The notes: generated by a model from the sequence alone, not told the origin. A stretch of DNA of 62,091 nucleotides from an uncultured Oscillospiraceae bacterium (GCA_934591635.1 CAKTPI010000009.1:1-62091); one strand, 5' to 3'. Shown: positions 15,819 to 24,864, counted from the first letter of the stretch. Translations and numbers: made by a program.

Positions 15819-17669
15819 TCAGGCGGTTGCACCCGTATAATACTGGGCCTGCGCATTCCAGAGTTCGCGGTATTTGCCGTTCTCATCAGCAACCAGCTCA
15901 TCGTGGCTGCCAAGCTGCACCAGTCTGCCCTTATGGAATACAGCGATCTCATCACAGAACCGGCAGGAGGACAGGCGATGACTGATAAACACAGAGGTCT
16001 TGTCACTGGCAATGTCATTGAACCTTGCATAGATTTCGGCCTCCGCAATCGGATCGAGAGCGGCAGTGGGTTCGTCCAGGATCATGAAGGGCGCATCCTT
16101 GTACAGTGCTCTTGCCAGAGCGATTTTCTGCTGCTCTCCGCCGGAAAAGTCCACCCCATCATTTTCATATTCCATACCAATATTGGTATGGATGCCCTTT
16201 TGCAAATTTGCAATCTTTTCACCCAGGCCCACGCGGTTCAGGCAGTTCTGGACACGCGCCGTATCCACCCGATCCGATGCCGCCACATTCTGGGCAATGG
16301 AAAAAGCAAACAACGCATAGTCCTGAAAGGCCACAGAGAAGAGATCCATATATTCGTCATAGCGATAGCGGGTGATATCAATGCCATTCAAAAGGATTTT
16401 GCCTTCCGTTGGGTCATAGAGCCTGCACAGCAGCTTAATAAATGTTGTTTTGCCGCTGCCATTTTCACCCACAATGGCCAGTTTATCGCCAATTTTGAAT
16501 TTCATATTCACATGGCGCAATACCCATACCTCACTGCGCGGATACCGGAAGGACACATCCCGGAACTCAATCTCATAGTCGATGTCATCCCGCTTTTCAA
16601 CAGCCAGGGTTCCCTTGTACATCTGGTTTGGCATCTCCAAATAAGCAAAGGTTTCTTTCAAGTACCGATTGTTGTCCCGCAGCTCACCAAGGTTGCCGCC
16701 CAGCTCTGATGTGGCCTCCACAAATTTCTGTACCGTTCCCTGGTACAGGATGAAGTTACCGATGCCGATTACCCCCATCCATGCCTTCGCTGCGGTGAAA
16801 AGGAACACCAGGATTTTCATCGCCATGGTCAGCAGCTGCTTCCCCACCGCCAAAGAAACGCCGGCGCTTTCAAAATCCTTGAGCCATCGGGGCCGGAGCA
16901 TATGCTCCTCGTAGTCTGCCATAGAAATGGTATTCAGCTTAAAGATGTGCATATCCGTCCCCTGCGCTTCCATATGGGCAGACAACAGGTTATTCATCGG
17001 TGCAACATTGGCTACTGCATCGTTGATTTTAGCAATGGAGCGCACAGACAGCTTCACGGACAAAAAGGAATTGGCTGCAATTGCCGCAGCTAGTACCAAG
17101 GCCGCCCACGGAGAATTGACAAAAGCAAAGAAACCGCCGTAGGTGTCCGGCGCCATACGGAAGAGAGAAACCGTCAAGGCAACCGAAACGAGTACATTCA
17201 TCAGCTTTTTTAGAATATCCCTGGAGAGGTGCAGAATTTTTTGAAGGCCGCCCCCTGTTGCGTTCATGATGGAGGTGATTCTCGTCCGGGCCAGCGCCAC
17301 TTCCGGATCCTCCAGATGCTCATACTGAAAATGGTTGGCTGCATCGAACAAATACGCTTCCAGACGGGAATAGGAAAGCTCATAGAGCGATTGCAGCTTG
17401 CCGGAGGTGAACCGACTCAAAAGAGACAGCACAAAGGAACCCACAATGGCAATTCCCGCAAGGAGCAGCAGCCGCTGTAAATTGCAGGAAGCAGACAATT
17501 CGTTGACAATTGCTGCGGACATATACAGCGGGAAATAGGGCTTTGCGCAATCAAAAATACTGTCAAAGATCAAGTAGGGCAGGTAAGCCGGCATGATTTT
17601 CTGCCAGATGCCGATGCCCTTCAGAATCATTCCGGCATCTTCCACCAAAGTACGCTTTTTATTGTCCAT
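15819..17669 (-). CDS. ABC exporter half-transporter (second of a pair)
   Basis: Membrane-ATPase fusion of 616 aa. Residues about 30-330 contain roughly six hydrophobic segments of an exporter-type transmembrane domain. The ATPase domain has GENGSGKTTFIKLL, the signature FSGGEQQKIALARAL and Walker B FMILDEPTAALDP, followed by the H-loop SVFISHRL. The ATG at 17669 overlaps the upstream ABC gene by 11 bases. The two halves probably form a heterodimer. Substrate is unknown. The nearby MerR-TipAS regulator and LytTR system suggest drug or peptide export. Confidence 0.9.
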   Translation of the reverse strand: MDNKKRTLVEDAGMILKGIGIWQKIMPAYLPYLIFDSIFDCAKPYFPLYMSAAIVNELSASCNLQRLLLLAGIAIVGSFVLSLLSRFTSGKLQSLYELSYSRLEAYLFDAANHFQYEHLEDPEVALARTRITSIMNATGGGLQKILHLSRDILKKLMNVLVSVALTVSLFRMAPDTYGGFFAFVNSPWAALVLAAAIAANSFLSVKLSVRSIAKINDAVANVAPMNNLLSAHMEAQGTDMHIFKLNTISMADYEEHMLRPRWLKDFESAGVSLAVGKQLLTMAMKILVFLFTAAKAWMGVIGIGNFILYQGTVQKFVEATSELGGNLGELRDNNRYLKETFAYLEMPNQMYKGTLAVEKRDDIDYEIEFRDVSFRYPRSEVWVLRHVNMKFKIGDKLAIVGENGSGKTTFIKLLCRLYDPTEGKILLNGIDITRYRYDEYMDLFSVAFQDYALFAFSIAQNVAASDRVDTARVQNCLNRVGLGEKIANLQKGIHTNIGMEYENDGVDFSGGEQQKIALARALYKDAPFMILDEPTAALDPIAEAEIYARFNDIASDKTSVFISHRLSSCRFCDEIAVFHKGRLVQLGSHDELVADENGKYRELWNAQAQYYTGATA

Positions 17670-19494
17670 CGCCCATTTCTCCCTCCTTGTAATATCTGCT
17701 TTGAATGTCAAATAGCTCCCGGTATTTCTTTCCCGCTGCCATCAGTTCCTCATGGGTGCCCTCTTCTTCAAAGTTGGCACCGTCCAATAGGAAAATCCGG
17801 TCGCAAAAGCGGGTGGATGCCAAGCGATGGGAGATGAACACAGACGTTGCATTGGCTGTGATCTCATTGTATCTCTCGTACATTTTACTTTCCGCAATGG
17901 GATCAAGAGCTGCCGTTGGTTCGTCCAGAATCATACAGGGCGGATTCTTATAAAGCAATCTCGCCATCAGCAGTTTCTGCTTTTCGCCGCCGGAGAGATC
18001 CACCGCTTCCGGGTACACCCTTCTGTTCAGCGGTGTCCTTTCCTGCAAGGGAAGGCTGCGGATCTTCTCAGCCAGGCCGACCATTTCCAGGCAGGCCCAC
18101 AGCTTCTGCCGGTCAATTTCTTCCTCTGTCTTCGTGCAGGCAATGTTGCGGCCAATGGACATGGGCAGCAGACTATAGTTTTGGGGCACCAGTCCGAATA
18201 GGTCATAAAGCTCGTCCCGGTTGTAATCCAGGATGGAATGGCCGTCAATCAGCACCTCGCCGCTGTCCGGCAGAAGCAGGCCGCACATCAGCATGGTCAG
18301 TGTGGTTTTACCGGCTCCGTTCAGCCCCACCAGCGCAATTTTTTCGCCGGCTTCAATCCGGAAGGATACATGATTCAGCACCTGCTTTTCCCCCATGGGG
18401 TACCGGTAGCAGACATCCTTGAATTCAATGCTGAAGAGTCCCTTGGGGGCAGGGATGCCTTTGCCGCGGCTCAGCTTATCCGGGATCTCCTGATCCTCCA
18501 GGAAATCAGAGATTTGCATTGCCCCCTCTGCCACCCTTGCCCAGTTCGCCAGGATATCGTTCATGTAGCCGGAAAGGGCTGTAATTGCAGAGAAATACAA
18601 AACGAACTGCGCCGCATCCACTTCACCGGAAACAGCCTTGGAAATCAGGAAGCCATAGGCGAGGCCATCCCGCACCAGAACAATCAGAAAGCTGACGACG
18701 GCCGTCAGGAAACTGCGCCGTTCCCAGAGATCCACATAATGCTGACAATCATTTATGATCTTGCCGCTGAGGGTGTGCAGAAAGCCCTGCATGCGGTAAA
18801 GCCGGATATCCTTGCCATACCGGTAGGTATCTGCCATATGGTTCACATAGCCCCTTCTCTTGTCCGCGGCATTGCGTTCATCCATTTGCCGATAATTGGC
18901 CCTCCGTTCCCATGCCGTCATTGCGTAGGAAATCGCACAGCCAACCGCCAGAAATACCACAATCAGCGGATGCAGCATGGATACCACGCCGCCGAACAGC
19001 AGGAAATTAAGAATCGTCGCGACAATTGCCGCAAAATCCATGGGCAGATGAACGCCGGTGGCATGGTTATTCCGCACCGCCTTGTCCGCCCGTTCGTCCA
19101 GCCTTTGAACGGCTTCGGAATACCGATGATACCAGTCCCGTGTGCGCTGCTCGGTGAGCTTAAGGTACATCAGGTGGGATGTCATATACATTTCCCCCAC
19201 GTCATTCCGGAAGGACACGATCGCGCTTGCCATTCCGGCCATCCCACCGGCAAGCAGCAGTCCGACTATCACGAGAGCCACATACCCAAATTCCGATGCA
19301 CTTTCCAGCGCTTCCAAAATGAGGGACGGCGTATAAAGCGTCAAAGCAGCTGCCGCGACTGTAACAATAACGGTCAGCAAGCCATGCACCGCCAGCCATC
19401 GCTCATTTTTCCAAAGATATTGATAGATAAAGCCCACACAGTGAAAAAGGCCATATTTAGGTTTTCGCTTTGTCACTTTCCCGGATTCTTCCAT
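17659..19494 (-). CDS. ABC exporter half-transporter (first of a pair)
   Basis: Membrane-ATPase fusion of 611 aa. Hydrophobic segments span about residues 25-330. The ATPase carries GLNGAGKTTLTML, LSGGEKQKLLMARLL, MILDEPTAALDP and SVFISHRLAS. Both ATPase sites look canonical. The ATG at 19494 (MEESGKVTKRKPKYG) follows CAGGGGGG. The longer frame to 19677 would add an unlikely Cys-rich extension overlapping a terminator. It is co-transcribed with the 616-aa partner. Confidence 0.9.
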   Translation of the reverse strand: MEESGKVTKRKPKYGLFHCVGFIYQYLWKNERWLAVHGLLTVIVTVAAAALTLYTPSLILEALESASEFGYVALVIVGLLLAGGMAGMASAIVSFRNDVGEMYMTSHLMYLKLTEQRTRDWYHRYSEAVQRLDERADKAVRNNHATGVHLPMDFAAIVATILNFLLFGGVVSMLHPLIVVFLAVGCAISYAMTAWERRANYRQMDERNAADKRRGYVNHMADTYRYGKDIRLYRMQGFLHTLSGKIINDCQHYVDLWERRSFLTAVVSFLIVLVRDGLAYGFLISKAVSGEVDAAQFVLYFSAITALSGYMNDILANWARVAEGAMQISDFLEDQEIPDKLSRGKGIPAPKGLFSIEFKDVCYRYPMGEKQVLNHVSFRIEAGEKIALVGLNGAGKTTLTMLMCGLLLPDSGEVLIDGHSILDYNRDELYDLFGLVPQNYSLLPMSIGRNIACTKTEEEIDRQKLWACLEMVGLAEKIRSLPLQERTPLNRRVYPEAVDLSGGEKQKLLMARLLYKNPPCMILDEPTAALDPIAESKMYERYNEITANATSVFISHRLASTRFCDRIFLLDGANFEEEGTHEELMAAGKKYRELFDIQSRYYKEGEMGDGQ

Positions 19495-19593
19495 TGTTCT
19501 GACCCCCCTGATTGATCTGGCATCAGTATAACATAGCAAGCACAGCACTGGGACCGGCTGTGAACAAAATGCGTTTTTCGGTGAACAAAACGC

Positions 19594-19620
19594 AAAAGGG
19601 GCAGTTTTTCTGCCCCTTTT
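19594..19620. terminator. Bidirectional hairpin AAAAGGGGCAG/CTGCCCCTTTT
   Basis: An 11-bp perfect stem with a TTTTT loop and T-runs on both strands. It lies upstream of the ABC pair and upstream of the divergent membrane gene, so it ends no gene seen here. It may be left from a lost gene. Confidence 0.65.
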
Positions 19621-19701
19621 TAAACTGTCGGAGAAGGCCGCCCTCTTCTTCGGCAAAAGGATTACGGTCTGCCGCACGGTAAATAAGCGTGCCCTCGCTG
19701 A

Positions 19702-19730
19702 TTGCTATCACATTTCGTGTGTGCTATACT
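19702..19730 (+). promoter_or_regulatory. Promoter of the 19.8-kb membrane gene
   Basis: TTGCTA (19702-19707) and TATACT (19725-19730) with a 17-base spacer, about 39 bases before the ATG at 19769. Confidence 0.6.
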
Positions 19731-19768
19731 GAAAGTATCAGTTCAATCAGAATTCACAGGAGGAAGAG

Positions 19769-20397
19769 ATGAATCAACGAATATCCAAAACAGGTGCAGC
19801 ACTCGTGACATTAACCGTTTTTCTTTTTTAATATTTATGATCGTAGATTTTCCATTCGGTTCCTATCTCGTATGTATGTTTTTACCGATAGGCTATATCA
19901 TGATGGCAGCCGGCTTTCACTATGAAAGTGCAGAGGAGCAACGGGTATCCGCAAATGTGGGATTGATTTTTTCCGCAATATACGCCGGATTGGTTTTCCT
20001 GGTATATTATGCACAGACCACAAGCGTAAGACTGGAAACACTTGATGAACAAGCACTTAGAATATTGGATTTTCAAAGAGGCGGTCTGCTTTTTAACTAC
20101 GACCTGCTCGGATATGGAATGATGGCTCTTTCAACCTTTTTCATCGGACTTTCTATCAAACCGAACAGTAAATCCGACAAATGGCTGAAATACCTGATGC
20201 TGTTACACGGCGTTTTTTTCATCAGCTGCTTTATAATGCCCATGACAGGCATTTTTGCAAGTATGGCAAACGGAAATAACGGCAACGGCAGCACCATTGC
20301 GCTTCTGTTTTGGTGTGCTTACTTCATGCCAATCGGCATATTATCGTATCGGCATTTCGAGTATGCCGAAAAAGAGCAATTCCCTGCCCCCGTTTGA
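19769..20397 (+). pseudogene. Frameshifted integral membrane protein
   Basis: The ATG at 19769 has a perfect AGGAGG site. The first frame reads MNQRISKTGAALVTLTVFLF and stops at TAA (19829-19831), inside a T-run. The -1 frame continues without a break as LIFMIVDFPFGSYLVCMFLP and further hydrophobic segments to 20397, four or five membrane spans in all. One missing T would explain it, so this is a frameshift mutation, phase variation or a read error. The family is unrecognised. Base composition is more AT-rich than its neighbours. Confidence 0.7.
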
Positions 20398-20403
20398 CTT
20401 TTT

Positions 20404-21066
20404 CTATTCGTCAGCCAGTGGAATCAATATCTCGGCAGTAAAGCCGCCATCCTCGCTGTCTGCTGTGAAGATGCCGCCGTATTTGGATACCAGGCTTTCT
20501 ACCCTGGATAGGCCGAATCCGTGGTCAACGCCCTTCGTGGATGAAAATAGGCCGCTCCTCCGGGACTGTTTCTTGCCGGCCGCATTGGTGAACGCAAGGT
20601 AGAGCTGTGTATTTTTCTTGCCCACATAAATTCGAATAAATCGGTCGTCCTGGGGTAGCTTTTTGTTTTCCTCCACTGCATTATCCAGCAGATTGCCAAT
20701 AATCACGCAGAGATCCACATCCGAAACCGCCACACCGGCCGGGAGCACCGCTTTGGCATTCACAGGAATATTGTTCTGGGCCGCAATATTGATTTTGCTG
20801 TTTAGGATGGCATCCACCATGACCCGTCCGGTTTTGATGGAGGTATCCACCTGGGTCAGGTCACTGTTGAGCTGATGCAGGTATTCATTGACTTCATCAT
20901 ATTTCCCCAGCGCCATGCTTGCCTGCAGCGCCTGGATGTGATTATGGTAATCATGGCGCCAACCGCGCATTTTGGCGTACATGCCTTCCACTTCATCGCA
21001 GTATTTGCGGATTAGGTCACTCTGGTAGGCTTCAATCCGCTTATCGATCCATTTTTGAAATAACAT
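20404..21066 (-). CDS. GHKL sensor histidine kinase lacking a membrane domain
   Basis: AgrC-like kinase of 220 aa. The phospho-acceptor region is GWRHDYHNHIQALQA. The ATPase has CVIIGNLLDNAVEENKK (N-box) and GVDHGFGLSRVESL (G box), ending in GGFTAEILIPL. The usual N-terminal membrane sensor is absent. I chose ATG at 21066 (MLFQKWIDKR) because it follows GGAGG and matches related short kinases. The ATG at 21102 lies inside a hairpin. It pairs with the LytTR response regulator just upstream. Confidence 0.85.
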   Translation of the reverse strand: MLFQKWIDKRIEAYQSDLIRKYCDEVEGMYAKMRGWRHDYHNHIQALQASMALGKYDEVNEYLHQLNSDLTQVDTSIKTGRVMVDAILNSKINIAAQNNIPVNAKAVLPAGVAVSDVDLCVIIGNLLDNAVEENKKLPQDDRFIRIYVGKKNTQLYLAFTNAAGKKQSRRSGLFSSTKGVDHGFGLSRVESLVSKYGGIFTADSEDGGFTAEILIPLADE

Positions 21067-21117
21067 ATTCCTCCACACGCTTCGTCCCGCAGCCCCGGGC
21101 ATCGGGGCTTCCCCCGC

Positions 21118-21819
21118 TTAAAACAGGCGAATGATTTCCTTGCCGATTTTCTGGGCCATTCCCCGGCTGATGGGGATCTCCGTGCCATTTTTCAGCACAA
21201 CACTGCTGCTGCCAATCCGCTGCACCTGCCGCAGATTCACGATGAACGAGCGCTGACACCGGAAAAAGTACTCATCCAGTCCCTTCTCCGCATCGGCCAG
21301 GGATGCCTTCATCCGATATTCCCGGTCATCCGTATGCACCGCCACGTACTGTCTTTGTGCCTCTATGTAAGTAATCCTACCAAGTGGGAGCAGCACCGTT
21401 TGGCGGTCGAAGGAAATCGCAAATTGCTTCTCATTCCTGTGCAGATTCCCCACCGCTTTATCCAGCACCGCAAACAGCCTTTCTTTTGCCACCGGCTTCA
21501 TCAGGTAATGGAGCGCCGAAACCTCATAGCCCTCTGCCATAAAATCGGGGAAACCGGTAATGAATACGATCTGAACCTGTTCATTCTCCAGCCGGATGCG
21601 TTTTGCCAGAGAAACGCCGTCCATGGTGCCCATTTCAATATCCAGCAGCAAAATATCCCAGGTCTTGTCCTCCGCATAACAGAACAGGAAGCTTTCCGCG
21701 GATGCAAACCGCTCTGCCTGAACTCCCGTCTGCCGGTCCTGCGCCCAGGCCTTCAGGATATTCTGTACATATTCCGCATCTATGCTGCTGTCATCCACGA
21801 TTGCCACCCGATAGGCCAT
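21118..21819 (-). CDS. LytTR-family response regulator
   Basis: Response regulator of 233 aa. The receiver domain has acidic residues VAIVDDSSID, the phospho-acceptor DILLLDIEMGTMDG and the conserved Lys in HYLMKPVAK. The C-terminal LytTR DNA-binding domain starts near 135 (ITYIEAQRQYVAVHT), followed by FFRCQRSFIVNLRQV. It forms an AgrA/AgrC-like two-component system with the downstream GHKL kinase. Nearby ABC genes are possible targets. Confidence 0.93.
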   Translation of the reverse strand: MAYRVAIVDDSSIDAEYVQNILKAWAQDRQTGVQAERFASAESFLFCYAEDKTWDILLLDIEMGTMDGVSLAKRIRLENEQVQIVFITGFPDFMAEGYEVSALHYLMKPVAKERLFAVLDKAVGNLHRNEKQFAISFDRQTVLLPLGRITYIEAQRQYVAVHTDDREYRMKASLADAEKGLDEYFFRCQRSFIVNLRQVQRIGSSSVVLKNGTEIPISRGMAQKIGKEIIRLF

Positions 21820-21843
21820 GTGTTTCCCACCCTTCTTTCGTTT

Positions 21844-21871
21844 ATTATATCACGTTATTTTCAAGATGCAA
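21844..21871 (-). promoter_or_regulatory. Promoter of the LytTR-GHKL operon
   Basis: On the minus strand TTGCAT (21871-21866) and TATAAT (21849-21844) are 16 bases apart, about 25 bases before the response regulator start. Confidence 0.6.
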
Positions 21872-21993
21872 TCCATCATCCTTACGCCAGCCGAATGCGC
21901 GGCGCACAACCGGGAAAAGCTTGTTCTTTCTTGTTTAGCCCTGGTTTTGCGCTGCAGCGGCTGGAGAATTTGTGATACAGCAGGAGGCTCCCC

Positions 21994-22365
21994 ATGACAT
22001 TTTATGAAAAAATGCGAATCGTCTGCCTTGCCATTCCGGCCGGAAGCGTTGCAACCTATGGGCAGATTGCCATGCTCTGCGGCAAGCCCAGAAACTCCAG
22101 GCAGGTCGGCTATGGACTCCGGGAAAACTTGGCCGGGCAAGACATTCCCGCCTTCCGGGTCGTCAACAGCAGGGGTGAACTCAGCGGGGCACAACATTTT
22201 CTCGTGCCGGAGCTGCAGCGCACGCTTCTGGCCGAGGATGGTGTTCCTGCCCTCTGGAATGGGCAGGTCTGGTATGTAAATCTGAAGGAATACGGCTGGA
22301 AAACGACCGAAGCGGACATTGCTTTGTTCGCAAAACAATTTACAAAAGGCATCGATCCGGAATGA
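21994..22365 (+). CDS. Alkyltransferase-like protein (MGMT fold, no active Cys)
   Basis: Protein of 123 aa with the DNA-binding domain of O6-alkylguanine alkyltransferases (IPAGSVATYGQIAMLCGKP, RQVGYGLREN). At the active site PCHR is replaced by PAFR (IPAFRVVNSRG), so it cannot accept alkyl groups. Such ATL proteins bind O6-alkylguanine and hand it to nucleotide excision repair. The start has GGAGG seven bases before ATG. It stands alone. Confidence 0.85.
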   Translation: MTFYEKMRIVCLAIPAGSVATYGQIAMLCGKPRNSRQVGYGLRENLAGQDIPAFRVVNSRGELSGAQHFLVPELQRTLLAEDGVPALWNGQVWYVNLKEYGWKTTEADIALFAKQFTKGIDPE

Positions 22366-22405
22366 CAGCCTGATTTTTTGCCGTTTTTCCTCCATTCTGA
22401 TATAC

Positions 22406-22474
22406 AAAGGGATCTCTGATAAAATCGTCCGCGGCTGAATGCCTGGTACGGTCGATTTCGTCAGAGATCTCTTT
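22406..22474. terminator. Hairpin between convergent genes
   Basis: AAAGGGATCTCTGATAAAATCG pairs, with a few mismatches, with CGATTTCGTCAGAGATCTCTTT across a GC-rich loop. It lies between the ATL gene and the minus-strand RIC-like gene and probably serves both. Confidence 0.5.
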
Positions 22475-22477
22475 CCA

Positions 22478-22729
22478 TTATCTTTCGTTCAGTTTTTCCG
22501 TGAGCTGTGCCAAATCCCGATAGGTTTTCCGGAAGGTAGGGCAGGCGTCCTCCGGCGGGGTAAAATCATGGGTGATTTCCCGCAGCTGTGCAGCAATCTC
22601 TGGAGTGGGCGCTGCTTTCAGCTGGGCATACAGGTCGGCCACCTGACTGAGTTCCGGGTGATGCTCGCCATGAACCCGGACTACAACCGGGAGGATTTTA
22701 TCCAATTCCTTCAAAATTTCCTGATCCAT
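22478..22729 (-). CDS. Small RIC/YtfE-like helical protein
   Basis: Protein of 83 aa. The core VVVRVHGEHHPELSQVADLY resembles the VHGxxHPEL helix of RIC/YtfE/ScdA di-iron proteins that repair Fe-S centres, but only that segment is present. ATG at 22729 has AAGGAG eight bases upstream. It follows the HMA gene by 12 bases, so the two form one unit. A metal-related role is inferred from sequence and neighbour. Confidence 0.5.
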   Translation of the reverse strand: MDQEILKELDKILPVVVRVHGEHHPELSQVADLYAQLKAAPTPEIAAQLREITHDFTPPEDACPTFRKTYRDLAQLTEKLNER

Positions 22730-22741
22730 ATTACACACTCC

Positions 22742-22930
22742 TTACTTCACAACCACATATCCAAGGCCCGTGATAATGCTCTCCAGGGTCTCCAGGCTGA
22801 TTTGCGTTTCGTCAAACTCTACCTTTGCCTTGCTGGCATTATACAGCACTGTGGCGCTCTTTACGCCGGGTGCCTTTTGCAGGGCAGTTTCAATCTTCTG
22901 AGCGCACATAGGGCACACCAGTTCTTCCAT
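22742..22930 (-). CDS. Heavy-metal-associated (HMA) domain protein
   Basis: CopZ-type metallochaperone of 62 aa with the metal-binding MEELVCPMCAQKIE (CxxC) and the typical ferredoxin-like fold (GVKSATVLYNASKAKVEFDE). The ATG at 22930 has no ribosome site. Codons just upstream read KKTIQ in frame, the usual start of such proteins, and AGGAG lies at the right distance for a start there. No start codon remains at that place, so the true start may have been lost. A broken P-type ATPase lies directly upstream. Confidence 0.8.
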   Translation of the reverse strand: MEELVCPMCAQKIETALQKAPGVKSATVLYNASKAKVEFDETQISLETLESIITGLGYVVVK

Positions 22931-22950
22931 TTGGATGGTTTTTTTATTTC

Positions 22951-23120
22951 TTACACTCCTTTTTCATGAATCAGCAGCCGCATGGCATTGAGGATCACAA
23001 CCAGGATGCTCGCCTCGTGAATCAGCATGCACCTCAGAAATGCCCAATTTTTCGGCAATGGCAGCAGCGGTGGCAGGATTGTCGCCGGAGAGCCACATCG
23101 CCGGGGTGCTGTATTTTCTT
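22951..23120 (-). pseudogene. Remnant of a heavy-metal P-type ATPase
   Basis: Two pieces of a P1B-ATPase are recognisable. MWLSGDNPATAAAIAEKLGI, then SEVHA, is the hinge motif region (TGDN). LIHEASILVVILNAMRLL, read in another frame and ending at a TAA at 22951, is the C-terminal membrane helix. The roughly 100 residues between them are missing and the rest of the gene is gone. It once paired with the HMA chaperone. Confidence 0.75.
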
Positions 23121-23273
23121 AAAAATCGTTGAAAGCGAATGTTTTTCGCCGCCCTTCCTTATGAGGTTTCCACAATAAAATACAAAATTGCCGGTTTGGC
23201 AACCGGCTCACCCGGGTTTTTATACTTCACAATTATTTTTCTTTCTTTTCTTCAAATCTCCCTTGGAAAAATG
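23121..23273. other. Intergenic spacer with a hairpin
   Basis: Contains the hairpin GCCGGTT-TGGC-AACCGGC near 23189-23206, followed by a T-rich stretch. No gene is visible. Confidence 0.4.
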
Positions 23274-23302
23274 TTGAATTTTCCGGTCGTTGGCACTATA
23301 AT
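23274..23302 (+). promoter_or_regulatory. Promoter of the solute-binding protein gene
   Basis: TTGAAT (23274-23279) and a perfect TATAAT (23297-23302) with a 17-base spacer, 53 bases before the ATG. A strong vegetative promoter. Confidence 0.8.
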
Positions 23303-23355
23303 AGAATGGAACTGTTGTGGCCGTATATGATCGGCCGCGTTAGGAAGGGATCGAA

Positions 23356-24825
23356 ATGAAGAAACGGTTTTTATCACTGGCACTTGCCGGTGCATTGATG
23401 ATCGGCGGCCTGGTTGGCTGCGGCAAAAAGGAAGAAGCTGGGATTAAGCTGGATCCCAGCAACCCCATCTCTCTTACGGTGTGGCACTACTACAACGGTT
23501 CCCAGCAGGCCGCTTTTGACGCGCTGGTTTCCGAGTTCAACGCCACAGTGGGCAAAGAGGAAGGCATCCATGTGGAAGGCTATTCTCAGGGTTCCGTCAG
23601 CGACTTGGAAAAAGCCATCTCGGACTCTGCCGCCCACGTGGTCGGCTCCCAGCCCCTGCCCGATATTTTCTCCACCTATGCAGACACTGCCTTTTCCCTG
23701 CAAAAGGATGGCTTGCTGACCGATCTTTCCGCTTACTTCACGGCGGAAGAGCTGAAAGAATACGTACCCGGCTACATCCAGGAGGGTTACCTCCAGGATG
23801 ACGGTGCCCTGTACCTCTTCCCGGTAGCCAAATCCACAGAGATTCTGATGATCAACGCCACAGACTGGGAACCCTTTGCCCAGGCCACTGGCACCACCAC
23901 CGATGAGCTTGCCACCACCGAGGGCGTGACACGGGTCGCCCAGCGCTATTACCAGTGGACGGACGAGCAGACCCCTGACATTCCGGATGACGGCAAAGCC
24001 TTCTATGGCCGGGATTCTATGTCGAACTACTTCATCATCGGTATGAAGCAGATGGGCATTAACCTTTTCGACGTGCAGAATGGCCAGGTCACCATCCGGG
24101 CAGACAAAGAGCAGATCCGCCGCCTGTGGGATAACTACTATGTGCCCTATGTCAGCGGTTGGTTTGTGCAGCTGGGCAAGTTCCGCTCCGATGATATGAA
24201 GACCGGCGAGCTGATCGCCTACACCGGCTCCACCTCCTCTTCCATGTATTTCCCGGATCAGGTGATGAAGGACAATGGCACCTACCCCATTTCCTACATT
24301 GCACTGCCCGCGCCTGTGATGGAGGGCGGTCAGATGGTGTACGTGCAGCAGGGGGCAGACATGGCTGTCACCAAATCGGATGCTCAGCACGAGTATGCTG
24401 CCAGCCGGTTCCTGAAATGGTTCACCGCAAAGGAGAACAACCTGCGCTTTGTTTGTGAATCCGCCTATTTGCCGGTGCGCAATGAGGCAAACACCATGAC
24501 AGCGCTGGACGAAGTGATTGCAAGCAAGGGTCTGAGCATCAGCCCCAAGGCCTATGACTGCCTGAAATGCATTCTGGACTCCTTTGATAAGGTGTCCTTC
24601 TATACCGCAAAATGCTTTGACAATGGCTATGCCACCCGCCGGGTGCTGGACTTTAACCTCTCCGATAAGGCAGTTGCGGACAAGGCATCCATTGATGAGG
24701 CTGTTGCTGGCGGTGCCAGCCGGGAGGAGGCTCTGGCCCCCTATCTGACAGACGAGGCCTTTGACGCCTGGTACGAAGCTTTCTGCCAGGCTCTGGAAGC
24801 CAAGGCGCACCCCCAGAACAACTAA
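23356..24825 (+). CDS. Extracellular solute-binding lipoprotein
   Basis: Lipoprotein of 489 aa in the family-1 (sugar/polyol type) binding-protein class. The signal peptide MKKRFLSLALAGALMIGGLV ends in the lipobox LVGC at about residue 22. The mature part has LTVWHYYNGSQQAAFDALVS and a C-terminal lobe with FLKWFTAKENNLRF, typical of the class. No permease or ATPase gene is adjacent. The next gene is a membrane hybrid kinase 39 bases downstream, so it probably delivers a ligand signal rather than feeding a transporter. Confidence 0.88.
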   Translation: MKKRFLSLALAGALMIGGLVGCGKKEEAGIKLDPSNPISLTVWHYYNGSQQAAFDALVSEFNATVGKEEGIHVEGYSQGSVSDLEKAISDSAAHVVGSQPLPDIFSTYADTAFSLQKDGLLTDLSAYFTAEELKEYVPGYIQEGYLQDDGALYLFPVAKSTEILMINATDWEPFAQATGTTTDELATTEGVTRVAQRYYQWTDEQTPDIPDDGKAFYGRDSMSNYFIIGMKQMGINLFDVQNGQVTIRADKEQIRRLWDNYYVPYVSGWFVQLGKFRSDDMKTGELIAYTGSTSSSMYFPDQVMKDNGTYPISYIALPAPVMEGGQMVYVQQGADMAVTKSDAQHEYAASRFLKWFTAKENNLRFVCESAYLPVRNEANTMTALDEVIASKGLSISPKAYDCLKCILDSFDKVSFYTAKCFDNGYATRRVLDFNLSDKAVADKASIDEAVAGGASREEALAPYLTDEAFDAWYEAFCQALEAKAHPQNN

Positions 24826-24864
24826 TTCTTGCCCTGTGGGGCAAACAGAAAGGAGGCGGCAAAG

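Noticed and set aside
19824..19831. Programmed -1 frameshift in the membrane gene
   Set aside because: The 0-frame codons are CTT TTT TAA, which do not form a proper X XXY YYZ slippery site. Mutation or phase variation is simpler.
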